From NCBI GenBank assembly GCA_001724265.1, contig MEDY01000369.1, positions 1 through 30,569 on the forward strand: DNA of 30,569 nucleotides. The letters run 5' to 3'. The notes under the pieces were generated by a model, which saw only the letters and a program-made list of their open reading frames with translations, made no database searches and was not told the origin of the DNA. Below are positions 1 to 8,184 of the stretch, one piece after another (position 1 is the stretch's first letter; each line of letters begins with the position of its first letter). The DNA is from Rhizaria sp. SCN 62-66 (Eukaryota; Rhizaria, unplaced). The position numbers were made by a program, and so were the translations under genes.

Positions 1-545
1 TAAATAAACCACGTAGTTTGATAACTTCTACGAAAGTGCGCCAAAGTCGCAAAAAAAGCGCGAAATCGCGTTTTTTAGTTGACGCTACATAGGGGTTATA
101 TTAATATGTGAACGCAGTCAGTGGATGTTATGTAAGACTCTTTCAGACTTGAATACTAGTAACATAATGTTTTAAGATATTATGCACAGTCAGGGAACTT
201 ATACGTTTGTGGTGAGAACGTAGAGTGCCATAGTGGTGATACAACAGCTTTTTAGGTTACGTCTGAAGGCTCTTGCTAAAAAAGTAACATTGTGAGCTGT
301 TAGTCGGGGATCGTGTCAAAAGAAAAGAACTCGTTCCAATTGTCCTAAGCTGTCTTCAACCGATGAAAAAACAGGATATATTATTAAAACAAAGTGCTCA
401 AATATGACAGTAGTGATGAGACAACATTTTTTAATTATATGACAGAGAATTACATCAATATGTATATTGCCAACAAGACCGTTAGTATCCTAAATTCAGA
501 CTGAGAAGCATCAAAGTACTTACATTTCGTAGTGGTACTTAAAAC
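1..545. other. AT-rich intergenic DNA, no gene seen
   Basis: No open frame of coding character occurs on either strand. The only structured element is a small imperfect inverted repeat at about 50-77, with A-run/CGCGA against TCGCG/T-run. The segment directly upstream of the tRNA shows no clear upstream element; tRNA genes normally rely on internal boxes. Confidence 0.6.
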
Positions 546-618
546 AGTTCTATAGCTCAGTGGTATGAGCATTGGTCTAATAAGCCAATGGTCCTGGGTT
601 CGACCCCCAGTAGGACTA
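546..618 (+). tRNA. tRNA-Ile (anticodon AAU)
   Basis: A complete 73-nt cloverleaf can be folded by eye. The 7-bp acceptor (AGTTCTA with TAGGACT, one T-G pair), 4-bp D stem (GCTC/GAGC), 5-bp anticodon stem (TTGGT/GCCAA), 5-nt variable loop and 5-bp T stem (CTGGG/CCCAG, loop TTCGACC) are all present. Discriminator A is at 618. The anticodon loop is CTAATAA (577-583), giving anticodon AAT at 579-581, which reads Ile AUU and, after A34-to-inosine editing, AUC. There is no intron, and CCA is not encoded, as expected in a eukaryote. Internal promoter: the A box lies around TAGCTCAGTGG and the B box is GGTTCGACCCC. This serves as an isolated Pol III gene. Confidence 0.97.
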
Positions 619-625
619 TTTTTTT
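619..625 (+). terminator. RNA polymerase III T-run terminator
   Basis: Seven consecutive T residues start immediately after the tRNA discriminator base, the usual Pol III stop signal. Confidence 0.9.
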
Positions 626-1416
626 GTTCCTGGCTCCTCTAGCGTATTTTTTTGCTCGCGTCTGCACTGCTCAACACCTGCCCGAGCGCGCCCTGCAGGC
701 CTCATGACCATTCTTGCATTCGTGGTTGACAGACAGGTGGGCGGCATCTGAAGGCTCAGACTGTCTGTCCTGATCGTGTTTTTAAAAGCTATGACATGGT
801 TTTGCTGACATGCTTGTTCTGACTTCACATGTGTTATTAATATGTTGTCCACTGCCACTTCGTTCTGTCAAATCCGAATGTTCAATGCTTAGTACTGTAA
901 TTTTTGTGACTAGTACTACTAGTAAAGTATTAATATCATCACATAAAATCGACGTCGTGTTTGTGCGCAAATGGTTAGCAATCTCACATTGTGGTTGCGT
1001 ACACGTCGACACCACCTGCCCTGCCCCTTCTGCTGGGGTTCTCAAAAAATCACAAATTGTGACCCCTGTATGCTGCTCACGGTCACCACAGTCACAAGCT
1101 CGTTGGGACTACTTAGCTGCTCACTTGCTTGCAAACCGTTCCTTTCGTCCTCCTCCGTTTCGCGACAACGTAGCAATGTAATGATGTGCCACTTTGTGGC
1201 ATTGTTAAATACGCAGTATTCGATGTGAAAATCAATTCAATTGTTTCGATCCCGCTTCTCAACCTTCCACTTCATCATGTCACTCTTGTGTATTTTATAG
1301 CTTTGTTGTTCTTAGGAACACGTATTAGGTGAAATCTCTATCTCTACAGGCGCTCTCCTTGATATCCTGTTCGTTCCCTGTCTTTCTTTGCCAACCTTTG
1401 CTCAACAAGTAGGCTG
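626..1416. other. Intergenic region with probable promoter of the 1417 gene
   Basis: Open frames here overlap each other on both strands and lack the strong GC bias of the real genes, so none is called. A stretch at 798-831 is a diverged match to 2901-2930. A pyrimidine-rich block with CTCAACCTTCC at about 1259-1270 and another CCAACCTTTG at about 1390-1400 lie upstream of the next start codon and may mark transcription start. Confidence 0.4.
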
Positions 1417-2383
1417 ATGAGCAGGAAGACCTCGCAGGACTCCATGGAGTCTCAATCCAGCACTAGTATAAATATTAGTAACCCTGGCTCCGAGGAGGAT
1501 GAAGGCGACGCTTACGAGGGCGAAGACGAAGCTTATGAGGGCGAAGACGAAGCTTATGAGGGCGATGACGGAGCTTATGTTGACGAGAACGAGGACGAGG
1601 ACGAGGACAACGAGTCTCAAGCGAAGCGCAACGAGCCGGCAAGCAGTAGCGCTGGGCAGAGTACCTCTGTTGTTCAGCTTAAAGTGCCGTATCAAGATAG
1701 TACGTCGTTCGATCGAATTAAGATCATCGTTATTCTAACATCCGTTAAGTGTGTTAAAACGTGCATCTCCCACTCTATCTTGTTTTTTCATTGCTGACTC
1801 GCGCAAACTCACCCACATTGTCTTCTCGCTCTATCCACACACAGTCGTGAATGACGGCAAAACTCTCGCGGCTGCGCAGGATGAGGCGCGTCAAAAATCG
1901 ATTCATGAACTTCAACAGCATCACGGTGAACAGAAGATTCAGCTCAAAAATGCAACTCAGGAGATGAAAAATGCTCAGAATACATTAGCTAACACAAGGA
2001 GGGAGGTTCGCAAGCTCACGGCTCTGGTCTCTGTGGCAAAGCGTGGTCTTTCCTCAAAACGGCACGCTCTTTCAGAGTCTCGTTCCGCTCTCGGGGACCA
2101 AGAAAATGTCCAGCTTAATGCCCAACTTGCGGTAATAAAGGCTACAGATCGCCTAACGCAGAGGTACGACAATCTTGCTATGGCAAGGTCTCGGCTGGCA
2201 AACGCGAATTCTCTTCTGTACGACGCAAACGATGCGCGTCATCTGGCACAGATTCACTTTGATATTGCGAATGCAGAGCTTGAAATGGCTCGCAATGTGG
2301 ACGAAGTGGCGCAACGGGCAAGAAGGCGGGTAAGGAGCATGCCAGCGAGACGTCACTGGAAGATGATATTGCCAACGGTATGA
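1417..2383 (+). CDS. Acidic coiled-coil protein, two exons (unrecognised)
   Basis: Exon 1 is 1417-1699 and exon 2 is 1845-2383, joined by a 144-base intron with donor GTACGT and acceptor CACACACAG. The phase-1 junction restores an open frame and gives about 273 residues. The N-terminal 95 residues are Ser-rich, then very acidic, with three tandem copies of a YEGEDEA heptad (21-bp DNA units at 1510-1572). Exon 2 is a long Gln/Glu/Lys/Arg/Ala-rich helical region with no proline for over 150 residues, typical of a coiled coil, so a structural, oligomerising or adaptor role is a guess. No family was recognised. The C-terminus is uncertain: the called frame turns basic (ARRRVRSM) and stops at a GTATGA. 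The adjacent frame reads a hydrophilic tail (SETSLEDDIAN) to a stop at about 2433, and a possible donor GTAAGG sits at 2330. A third exon or a one-base shift is therefore possible. The ATG follows a pyrimidine-rich leader. Confidence 0.65.
1510..1572 (+). repeat. 21-bp tandem repeat, three units, in coding sequence
   Basis: Units at 1510-1530, 1531-1551 and 1552-1572 each begin GCTTAY-GAGGGCGA. They encode a repeated acidic heptad in frame, and a partial fourth unit follows. The first two copies differ at one base, which suggests recent duplication. Confidence 0.85.
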
Positions 2384-2606
2384 ATGTTTCGACGTTTTTT
2401 GTTTGTATGGAGGAACAATTCGTTGTTGGCTAATCATAGGCTGCCATAGAGAAGTCATGTGCATACGACCGCGCGTTTGCGCATCAGCTTGTGATTGGAT
2501 ATGCAACATGGAGCAGTATTTATATCGATCGCTTTCGAACGAACGCAGTTTTACTATTGAACAACTTTTAATGTACAATGTACAACGAGGATTATGAAAT
2601 ACAACT

Positions 2607-2639
<33 letters not shown>

Positions 2640-3208
2640 GCTGTACAATGTACAGTAATAAAAAAATATAAAAATTGGGTACTCCCGTTGGTCACCTTCC
2701 ATGCAGATCCCTCTGAATAAAGTCAATTCTGTTTCAGGTGAGCTTCAATATGCCTTAATGATAAGCTTACCTGTATATGGCAAGGAGTGTTCAGACCCGC
2801 GAAAGCTTCCTGAACAGATAACGTGAGATAAAATAAGCTGCTTTGTATGACGCGCATCGTTTGAATTACCGTACTAAATAACAAGTAACTGGTGATAATA
2901 TTTTTGCTGACATCATGTTTGTTCTGACTTAGTAACGTACACATGCTACCGCCAGCTTGTTGCTGGTGTTTCAAGAAATAAAAAAAGCCCAGCTTCACTT
3001 CCCTTCGTATTACGTTACTCGTGTCCTAGTTTTTGTCTATAACTGCTCCAGTAACTTAAATTTAAACAATATCACTTTGTATTAACGTAAAACTATGTAA
3101 TGGAGCTTATTAAAATCGTATCAAGCTTAGTTATGGCCAGAAAAGCACCGCTGGCCGGATAATCTTCACGAGCATAAGTTGTCGCACACTCTGAGGGCGT
3201 AGCGAGGT
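2384..3208. other. Intergenic AT-rich region
   Basis: This lies between the convergent 3' ends of the 1417 gene (+) and the 3209 gene (-). It contains an AC microsatellite and several short ORFs without coding character. Two AATAAA sequences at about 2716 and 2977 on the plus strand could be polyadenylation signals, but none can be assigned firmly. Confidence 0.4.
2607..2634. repeat. (AC)14 microsatellite
   Basis: An uninterrupted run of AC dinucleotides, non-coding, flanked by similar TACAATGTACA motifs at about 2574 and 2644. Confidence 0.95.
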
Positions 3209-3504
3209 TCACTTCTTGCTCTTGTTGTGCTTCTGCTTCTGCTGCGTTTGCTGTTGCTTTCTAGGCGACGCAACCGCCCTCTCACGCAACCCCGCAGTCT
3301 TCTCCTCCGCCGCAGAAACAGTTGCAGCAGCCGCAGCAGATGCAGCGTCAGTGTCAGCTTCATCATCATTGTCGTCATCGATGTCGTCCCCGAGACCCGC
3401 CTCAGCGCCCGCAGCGCTGCCATTACCCACACTCTCATCACCCGCGTTAGCGTTGGCAGCGACACCGCTATTGCCGTTGTTATTATTGCTGTTGTTATTG
3501 TTGC

Positions 3505-3577
<73 letters not shown>

Positions 3578-4231
3578 ATTGCCGATAATTGGGTCTGAGA
3601 AGCTTGTGCCGATGAAGTCTAGCGCCGAGGGCTCGATGGCGATACCGCGCGCGCGCAGGGCGTCGTCGATCTGCAGCGTGATGGTCGCGATGTGCACGCG
3701 GTAGCGGCGCCACAGTGCGAGGCCGAAGCACAGGCTCAGCAGCGCCAGGAACAGAAGCACGGCGATGATCGCCAGCTGTCGTTAAAAACATAGAGCAAGC
3801 GAAACAAAGCAACAACAACAAAAATCAAGAGTGAGATAACAAAATCAGCCGATAGCAAAGGGAGTACAATAAAAATACAAGAACAGCTCAAGTAATGATT
3901 GATGTCGATGAGCAATGAACAGATTAAGTTAGTGATGACTCATTCTTTTCACAAGAGGATGACGTACCACAGCTCGGTCGGCCTCAGAGAAGGAAAAGAG
4001 CCACCTGATCAAGAACCCGGCGACTCTCTCTCTGCCCGCGGGACCGGCGCCGGGCAGCGGGGGCGTGAGCGGGCTGCCCGTCCCACCGCCGCCGCCGCCG
4101 CCGCCGCCGTTGCTGCCGCCGTTGAGAACTGTGTCAGCAACGGTCGAGGCCGCGGAGGCGACGACGTCGGGGAAGGCCGCGATGTCCCAGTCGTCGAAGT
4201 TGTCCGGGATAAACACGCGTTCGGACTCCAT
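3209..4231 (-). CDS. Single-pass membrane protein with poly-Asn tract, two exons (unrecognised)
   Basis: Exon 1 is 3968-4231 and exon 2 is 3209-3775 on the minus strand. The 192-base intron has donor GTACGT and acceptor TTAACGACAG, phase 0. The product is about 276 residues. Residues 1-30 (MESERVFIPDNFDDWDI) are acidic, followed by an Ala/Gly-rich stretch with a run of nine or more Gly. The splice junction creates one strong membrane helix (LAIIAVLLFLALLSLCFGLAL, about residues 89-109), then a basic WRRYR stop-transfer. The next 40 residues look folded (QIDDALRARGIAIEPSALDF). A run of about 25 Asn, then an acidic Asp/Ala segment and a Lys/Gln-rich basic C-terminus ending KSKK, complete it. 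The ending could act as a dilysine-type ER retrieval signal if cytosolic (inference). That the splice makes a clean hydrophobic helix supports the gene model. No family was recognised. Confidence 0.7.
3505..3577. repeat. (TTG/CAA) trinucleotide microsatellite coding for poly-Asn
   Basis: About 24 pure units, flanked by interrupted units at 3478-3504. Read on the minus strand as AAC codons, they give an uninterrupted Asn run followed by Asn blocks broken by Ser and Gly. Near-identical codon use implies recent slippage expansion, so length is probably variable between individuals. Confidence 0.93.
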
Positions 4232-4944
4232 CGGGGACGCGGCGAGGAAGGCGACTGAAGGCGCAGCGGTGGCTGGGGAGATTCAGAGGGCACGAGCGGA
4301 CGCGGGTCGTCGGGCTTCTGATCAAAGGGGGACCTTCACTGGAAGGCGCAGAGAGGCTATATGTCCCTCAGAAGGGCTTTAATTACAGAATTAAGCTTTC
4401 AAAGCAAGGATAAAAAGGATATCCAAACTGAAGCCTAGTTGACGAACGTTAAGACTGTTTCCTGGCTATATCGTGAGTCGCTCGAGGGGCAGTCGGGGCG
4501 GGCCCTCCAGCGACGAGGCAATTGGGACGTCGGCCATTCTAAAGTCTCTATGTGCGTTATCTCCCATCGTCATTCCGCTCTATGTTCACGCGAACCAGTT
4601 TGGCCATTTATTTTTGTAGATAATCTCATTTCTTGTTTGTCTATATTATGACGGGATTATGTTGAATTGCTCGTGCCGAATGCTCTCGCTCCGAAAATGA
4701 GCCGCCAAATTTTTGGGCCCTCTGTTCTTATCACTATCCTTATTTTTTCGTCTTACTGCATTTTTTTGGAGCATATTCTAGCTATATCTGTCTGATATAT
4801 TCATAAGCCTTTTCAAGGACGACTTCTGGGCTTTCAAAAACACCCGCAAAACCTTCGGGCTCCTCTGCTCCGCTTCCCTTGCAACCTTCGCTCCCGCAAA
4901 GTCGCAGCCGTAGTCATCGTTCCCCGTTTCGCTTCTTTGCTCCG
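4232..4944. promoter_or_regulatory. Shared intergenic region between divergent genes
   Basis: This lies between the minus-strand start at 4231 and the plus-strand start at 4945. The half near 4231 is GC-rich and probably leader. 4380-4860 is AT-rich without a convincing TATA box. A pyrimidine-rich block with TTGCAACCTTCG at 4879-4890, about 60 bases before the ATG at 4945, resembles blocks upstream of other starts in the window and may be the transcription start of the IPT-like gene. Confidence 0.35.
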
Positions 4945-7900
4945 ATGCGCTTCCCGTTTCTGATAACCCGCGCGCTGTTGTGCGCCGCCCTGTTTGCGCT
5001 GTGCGCGGCGTCCTTCGCGCACGCCAAGGGCCCGCGCCGCATCGTCAGCGTCGATCCCGGCTGGGCCTACTACATCCCCGCCACACCCACTATCGCTTTC
5101 TCTTCTCGGCCCTCCGCCGCTGAGGGCCCGCGGCTGGTGCCCGAGACGATCACGGTGTACGGCGACGACTTTACGACCCCCAACTACACCCTGCTCGCCG
5201 TCTCGCTCGACGGCATCATCTGCCGCAACCCCACCCCAGTCAACTCTACCGCTCCCGCTGCCACCGCGAACCCCGCAAACGATGTGATCACTGCCAGTGC
5301 GGGCGGAGCCACTGCGTCGACGCCCCGCTCCGGCGTCGCGCGCGCGGCCCCCGTGGCGGCCGTGACGGGCATCCGGTGCACGTTGGACGCCTCGACCGCG
5401 CCGGCCGAGGTCCTCGCCGACCTGGCCGCGACGGGCCTCGTCTCGGTCGAGGTCTCCACCGTCTGGCAAACGCCGGCGGGTGGGAACAAGACCGTAACGC
5501 TGCCGCGCGGCATGGTGTTGTACCAGCCCGCGATCCGCGCCGTGGTGCCGCCCGCTTTCGAGGCCACGGGCGAGAGCGAGGTGCGCGTCACGTGGCAGGG
5601 GCTGCACCGCGATCACTGGGCGCGGCTTGCTGTCACGCTCGCCGGCGTTGCCACCACGACGCTGCGCGTGACGGGCCACTACGCCGTGGTTAAGGCCTCC
5701 GTGGTGCCGCTGGACGAGGATCAGGAGCGCGTCAACGGCGACATTGTCGTCTCGCTCCTCCCCCCAAGCCACAGCGTCAACGCCGCCCATGACGACTGCT
5801 CCGGTCAAAGTGATGAAGACACCGCTGCTGCTGCTGCTGCTGCTGCTGATGCGAGCGATGCGGCGCTGATGCGCGCGCTCAGGGCCGCCACCGCGAGCCT
5901 CACCAAGGCCTACTCACAGTCATCTGCGAATGCGAGTGCGCGTGCTACGGGACTGACTGGGGACCCAATCCTGGCCGTGCTGCCGGCGGCGGTCAACGTG
6001 ACGAACCGGGCCCGGTTGAACAACCCCGTGGTGACGCGCGTGTCCCCGTCCTGGGCCTTCACCACCGCGGCCGAGCTGGTCACCGAGACCGTGACCGACC
6101 CCAAGACGGGCAAGCTGTCCACGGTCACCGTCAAGCGCGCCATCGACCCGCGCGCCCGGGGGGCGACGATCAAGCTTACGCTGACTGGGTCCGCGCTGGG
6201 CAACGTCGAGCAGGCTGGCGTCAACGGGCTTACGTGCCAGAACGTCTTCATCGAGGACGACAGCACGCTCACCTGTGACCTCCCCGCCTGTCTCGTCGTC
6301 AACGGCGCCGCGGGCAATGGCGACGGCTCTGCGGGCGATTTGGCTGCGGCCGAGAGCAACGCGTCGTGCGTGGGACCCGGCTGGATCGGGCTGTACAACG
6401 ACCACACGCAGATCGGCTACGCCGGCTTCGAGTTTGTCAAGCCGCCGCTGTTCGAGAGCCTGTACCCGGGCACTGACATCCCCTACTCGAGCGACGCGTT
6501 CCTCACGCTGCTGCTAAGCCAGTTTAACCCGCACGTGCCCTTCTTACTGACGGTCGTCGACACGACCATCTCGGACGAGTCGATGTGGGGTCGTTCCTCG
6601 GAGCCCTGCTACCTGCGGCTCATCCTCCCGCGCTGCGCAGACTGCACTGAGACGCGTCGTGGGTCCATCTCGCTCCAGGACTCGGACGCCGTGCTGCCGA
6701 CTTATACATTCGCTGTCGAAGTCTCGCGCGTGCCGCCGCCGCCGCCGAACGTCTTCTCCGCGCTGCCCAGCTCTATCGTGCTCGGCGACGACGCGCACGC
6801 GCTCACTTTTACCGGGGATTCGCTGCTCGCCGTCAGCCGCGTCGCCATCTCAGTCGACGTCCCCGACACCGTCACCGCTAACAACAACAACAACAACGAT
6901 GCTGCTGCTGATGCTGCTGTGTACGCTGCGGATGGCACGCTGCTCGCCGGCCCCGTGGTGACTTCTCGCGTTCTGCGCAGCGACGGCAGCGGCGAGTACG
7001 CTCTGTCGCGCACGCGTCAGGTCGAGTTCGTCCTCGCGGCCGACATTGAGGCCAGCGACACCAAGCTCTCGGGCTCCTTCCCCTACTGCGGCGTCAGCGA
7101 GACGGCCTGCCTGCCGGGCGAGTACCCCGTCGAGCTCTACGACGCCGACGGCGCTCTCATCGTGCGCTCGCAGACGCACATCGTGCTGGCGTACAGCGCC
7201 GAGCCCGGTCTGCAGCTGCAGCTTGTGTTCGCGCAGGTCGCCGACGACTACGACAACGTCGACGCGTTCCTGGCGAAGCTGCTCGCGGTCCTCACCAACA
7301 TCTACCCGGGCACTACCAAGCCCGTCAACAGCAGTGATGACGGCGCGAACCACAACAACGAGGCGCGCTCTGTCTCTGTTTCCACTGGCGTCCGCTCTCG
7401 TCTCGCTTCCCGTCTGTTCTCGACTCCCGTGAGCACTGTGTACTCCGCCGTTACCTCCGAAGTGACTGTGGGCGAGGGGCTGGACGCGCGCCTCGTGCTC
7501 AAGCGGTCGTCCAAGTGGAAGTCCGCGCTGCGCTCGAGCGTCAACAACACGCGCGTCATCGTCCAGTTCTTGCCCGGCTTTAACCTCGACACGTCGCCGT
7601 CCCCGACCGCGGGCGTCGCGGCCGTCCAGAACGCTATCGACACGCCCGGCTCGGCACTGCGCCTCGCGCTGCCCAAACTCTCGGTCTCGCGCACGCAGGC
7701 GCAGACGGCGGTGACCGTGGCGCGCTGCGGGCTCGACTCGTTTAAGAGCGACTGCGCGCTCACGGCAGCACAGGAGGACGAGGTTGACGAGGCCTGCGGG
7801 CTCGACTGCACGCCGGGCGACGACGACAGCGGCGGCGGCGGCGGCGGCATAGACCCCACGCGCATCATCGTCATGGTCACCGTCGTGTCGCTCGTCGCCG

Positions 7901-8184
7901 CCGTCGCGATCATCGTCATGATGCTGCGCGCGCGCAACCGCCGGAGCAAGCGCGCGCGCGCTGGGCAGGCGCCGAGCGGCGGGATCATCGGCAGCAGCGG
8001 CGGTGGCGGCAGCGGCAGCGTCACCGGCGACGCGTACGGCGGCGTCACGACGGGCGGCCTGCTCGACGAGGACGAGGTCGACCGCGAGTTTAAGGCGCTC
8101 GACTGCGCCAACGTGAGCGTCGGCCGCAGCTTCGGCGAGGCCGACTGCAGGCACCCCTCCTACGACAGCACCGGCATCAACTGA
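4945..8184 (+). CDS. Type I membrane protein with IPT/TIG-like extracellular repeats
   Basis: A single-exon gene of 1079 codons. The ATG at 4945 is chosen because it begins a classic signal peptide (MRFPFLITRALLCAALFALC, cleavage likely after AHA-27). The frame is open further upstream, but with no ATG. The ectodomain (about 28-965) has beta-rich segments resembling IPT/TIG immunoglobulin-like folds. They open with V-x-P motifs (VSVDPGWAYYI about 35, VTRVSPSWAF about 365, FSALPSSIVLGDD about 605) and carry a cysteine at the end of a G-x-x-C strand (DGIICR, NGLTCQ). Low-complexity Ala and Asn runs sit between them, coded by GCT and AAC repeats. A membrane-proximal domain (about 750-960) is followed by a Gly spacer, one membrane helix (RIIVMVTVVSLVAAVAIIVM, about 972-993) and a basic, Gly/Ser-rich 85-residue tail with acidic patches. 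This looks like a surface receptor or adhesion protein; no kinase or other signalling domain is fused. The IPT assignment is by eye and moderate. Confidence 0.8.
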   Translation: MRFPFLITRALLCAALFALCAASFAHAKGPRRIVSVDPGWAYYIPATPTIAFSSRPSAAEGPRLVPETITVYGDDFTTPNYTLLAVSLDGIICRNPTPVNSTAPAATANPANDVITASAGGATASTPRSGVARAAPVAAVTGIRCTLDASTAPAEVLADLAATGLVSVEVSTVWQTPAGGNKTVTLPRGMVLYQPAIRAVVPPAFEATGESEVRVTWQGLHRDHWARLAVTLAGVATTTLRVTGHYAVVKASVVPLDEDQERVNGDIVVSLLPPSHSVNAAHDDCSGQSDEDTAAAAAAAADASDAALMRALRAATASLTKAYSQSSANASARATGLTGDPILAVLPAAVNVTNRARLNNPVVTRVSPSWAFTTAAELVTETVTDPKTGKLSTVTVKRAIDPRARGATIKLTLTGSALGNVEQAGVNGLTCQNVFIEDDSTLTCDLPACLVVNGAAGNGDGSAGDLAAAESNASCVGPGWIGLYNDHTQIGYAGFEFVKPPLFESLYPGTDIPYSSDAFLTLLLSQFNPHVPFLLTVVDTTISDESMWGRSSEPCYLRLILPRCADCTETRRGSISLQDSDAVLPTYTFAVEVSRVPPPPPNVFSALPSSIVLGDDAHALTFTGDSLLAVSRVAISVDVPDTVTANNNNNNDAAADAAVYAADGTLLAGPVVTSRVLRSDGSGEYALSRTRQVEFVLAADIEASDTKLSGSFPYCGVSETACLPGEYPVELYDADGALIVRSQTHIVLAYSAEPGLQLQLVFAQVADDYDNVDAFLAKLLAVLTNIYPGTTKPVNSSDDGANHNNEARSVSVSTGVRSRLASRLFSTPVSTVYSAVTSEVTVGEGLDARLVLKRSSKWKSALRSSVNNTRVIVQFLPGFNLDTSPSPTAGVAAVQNAIDTPGSALRLALPKLSVSRTQAQTAVTVARCGLDSFKSDCALTAAQEDEVDEACGLDCTPGDDDSGGGGGGIDPTRIIVMVTVVSLVAAVAIIVMMLRARNRRSKRARAGQAPSGGIIGSSGGGGSGSVTGDAYGGVTTGGLLDEDEVDREFKALDCANVSVGRSFGEADCRHPSYDSTGIN

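Noticed and set aside
810-1181. 123-codon open frame between the tRNA and the coiled-coil gene
   Set aside because: It has no GC-rich codon bias like the other genes, no recognisable motif, starts inside a dispersed repeat, and overlaps equally open frames on the other strand.
3216-3704. Plus-strand frame with a very long Leu run
   Set aside because: The Leu run is the antisense reading of the Asn-coding repeat; the minus-strand model has a splice-created membrane helix and a coherent protein.
4879-4944. Upstream in-frame extension of the IPT-like protein
   Set aside because: It contains no ATG and reads as a pyrimidine-rich leader; the ATG at 4945 begins a textbook signal peptide.
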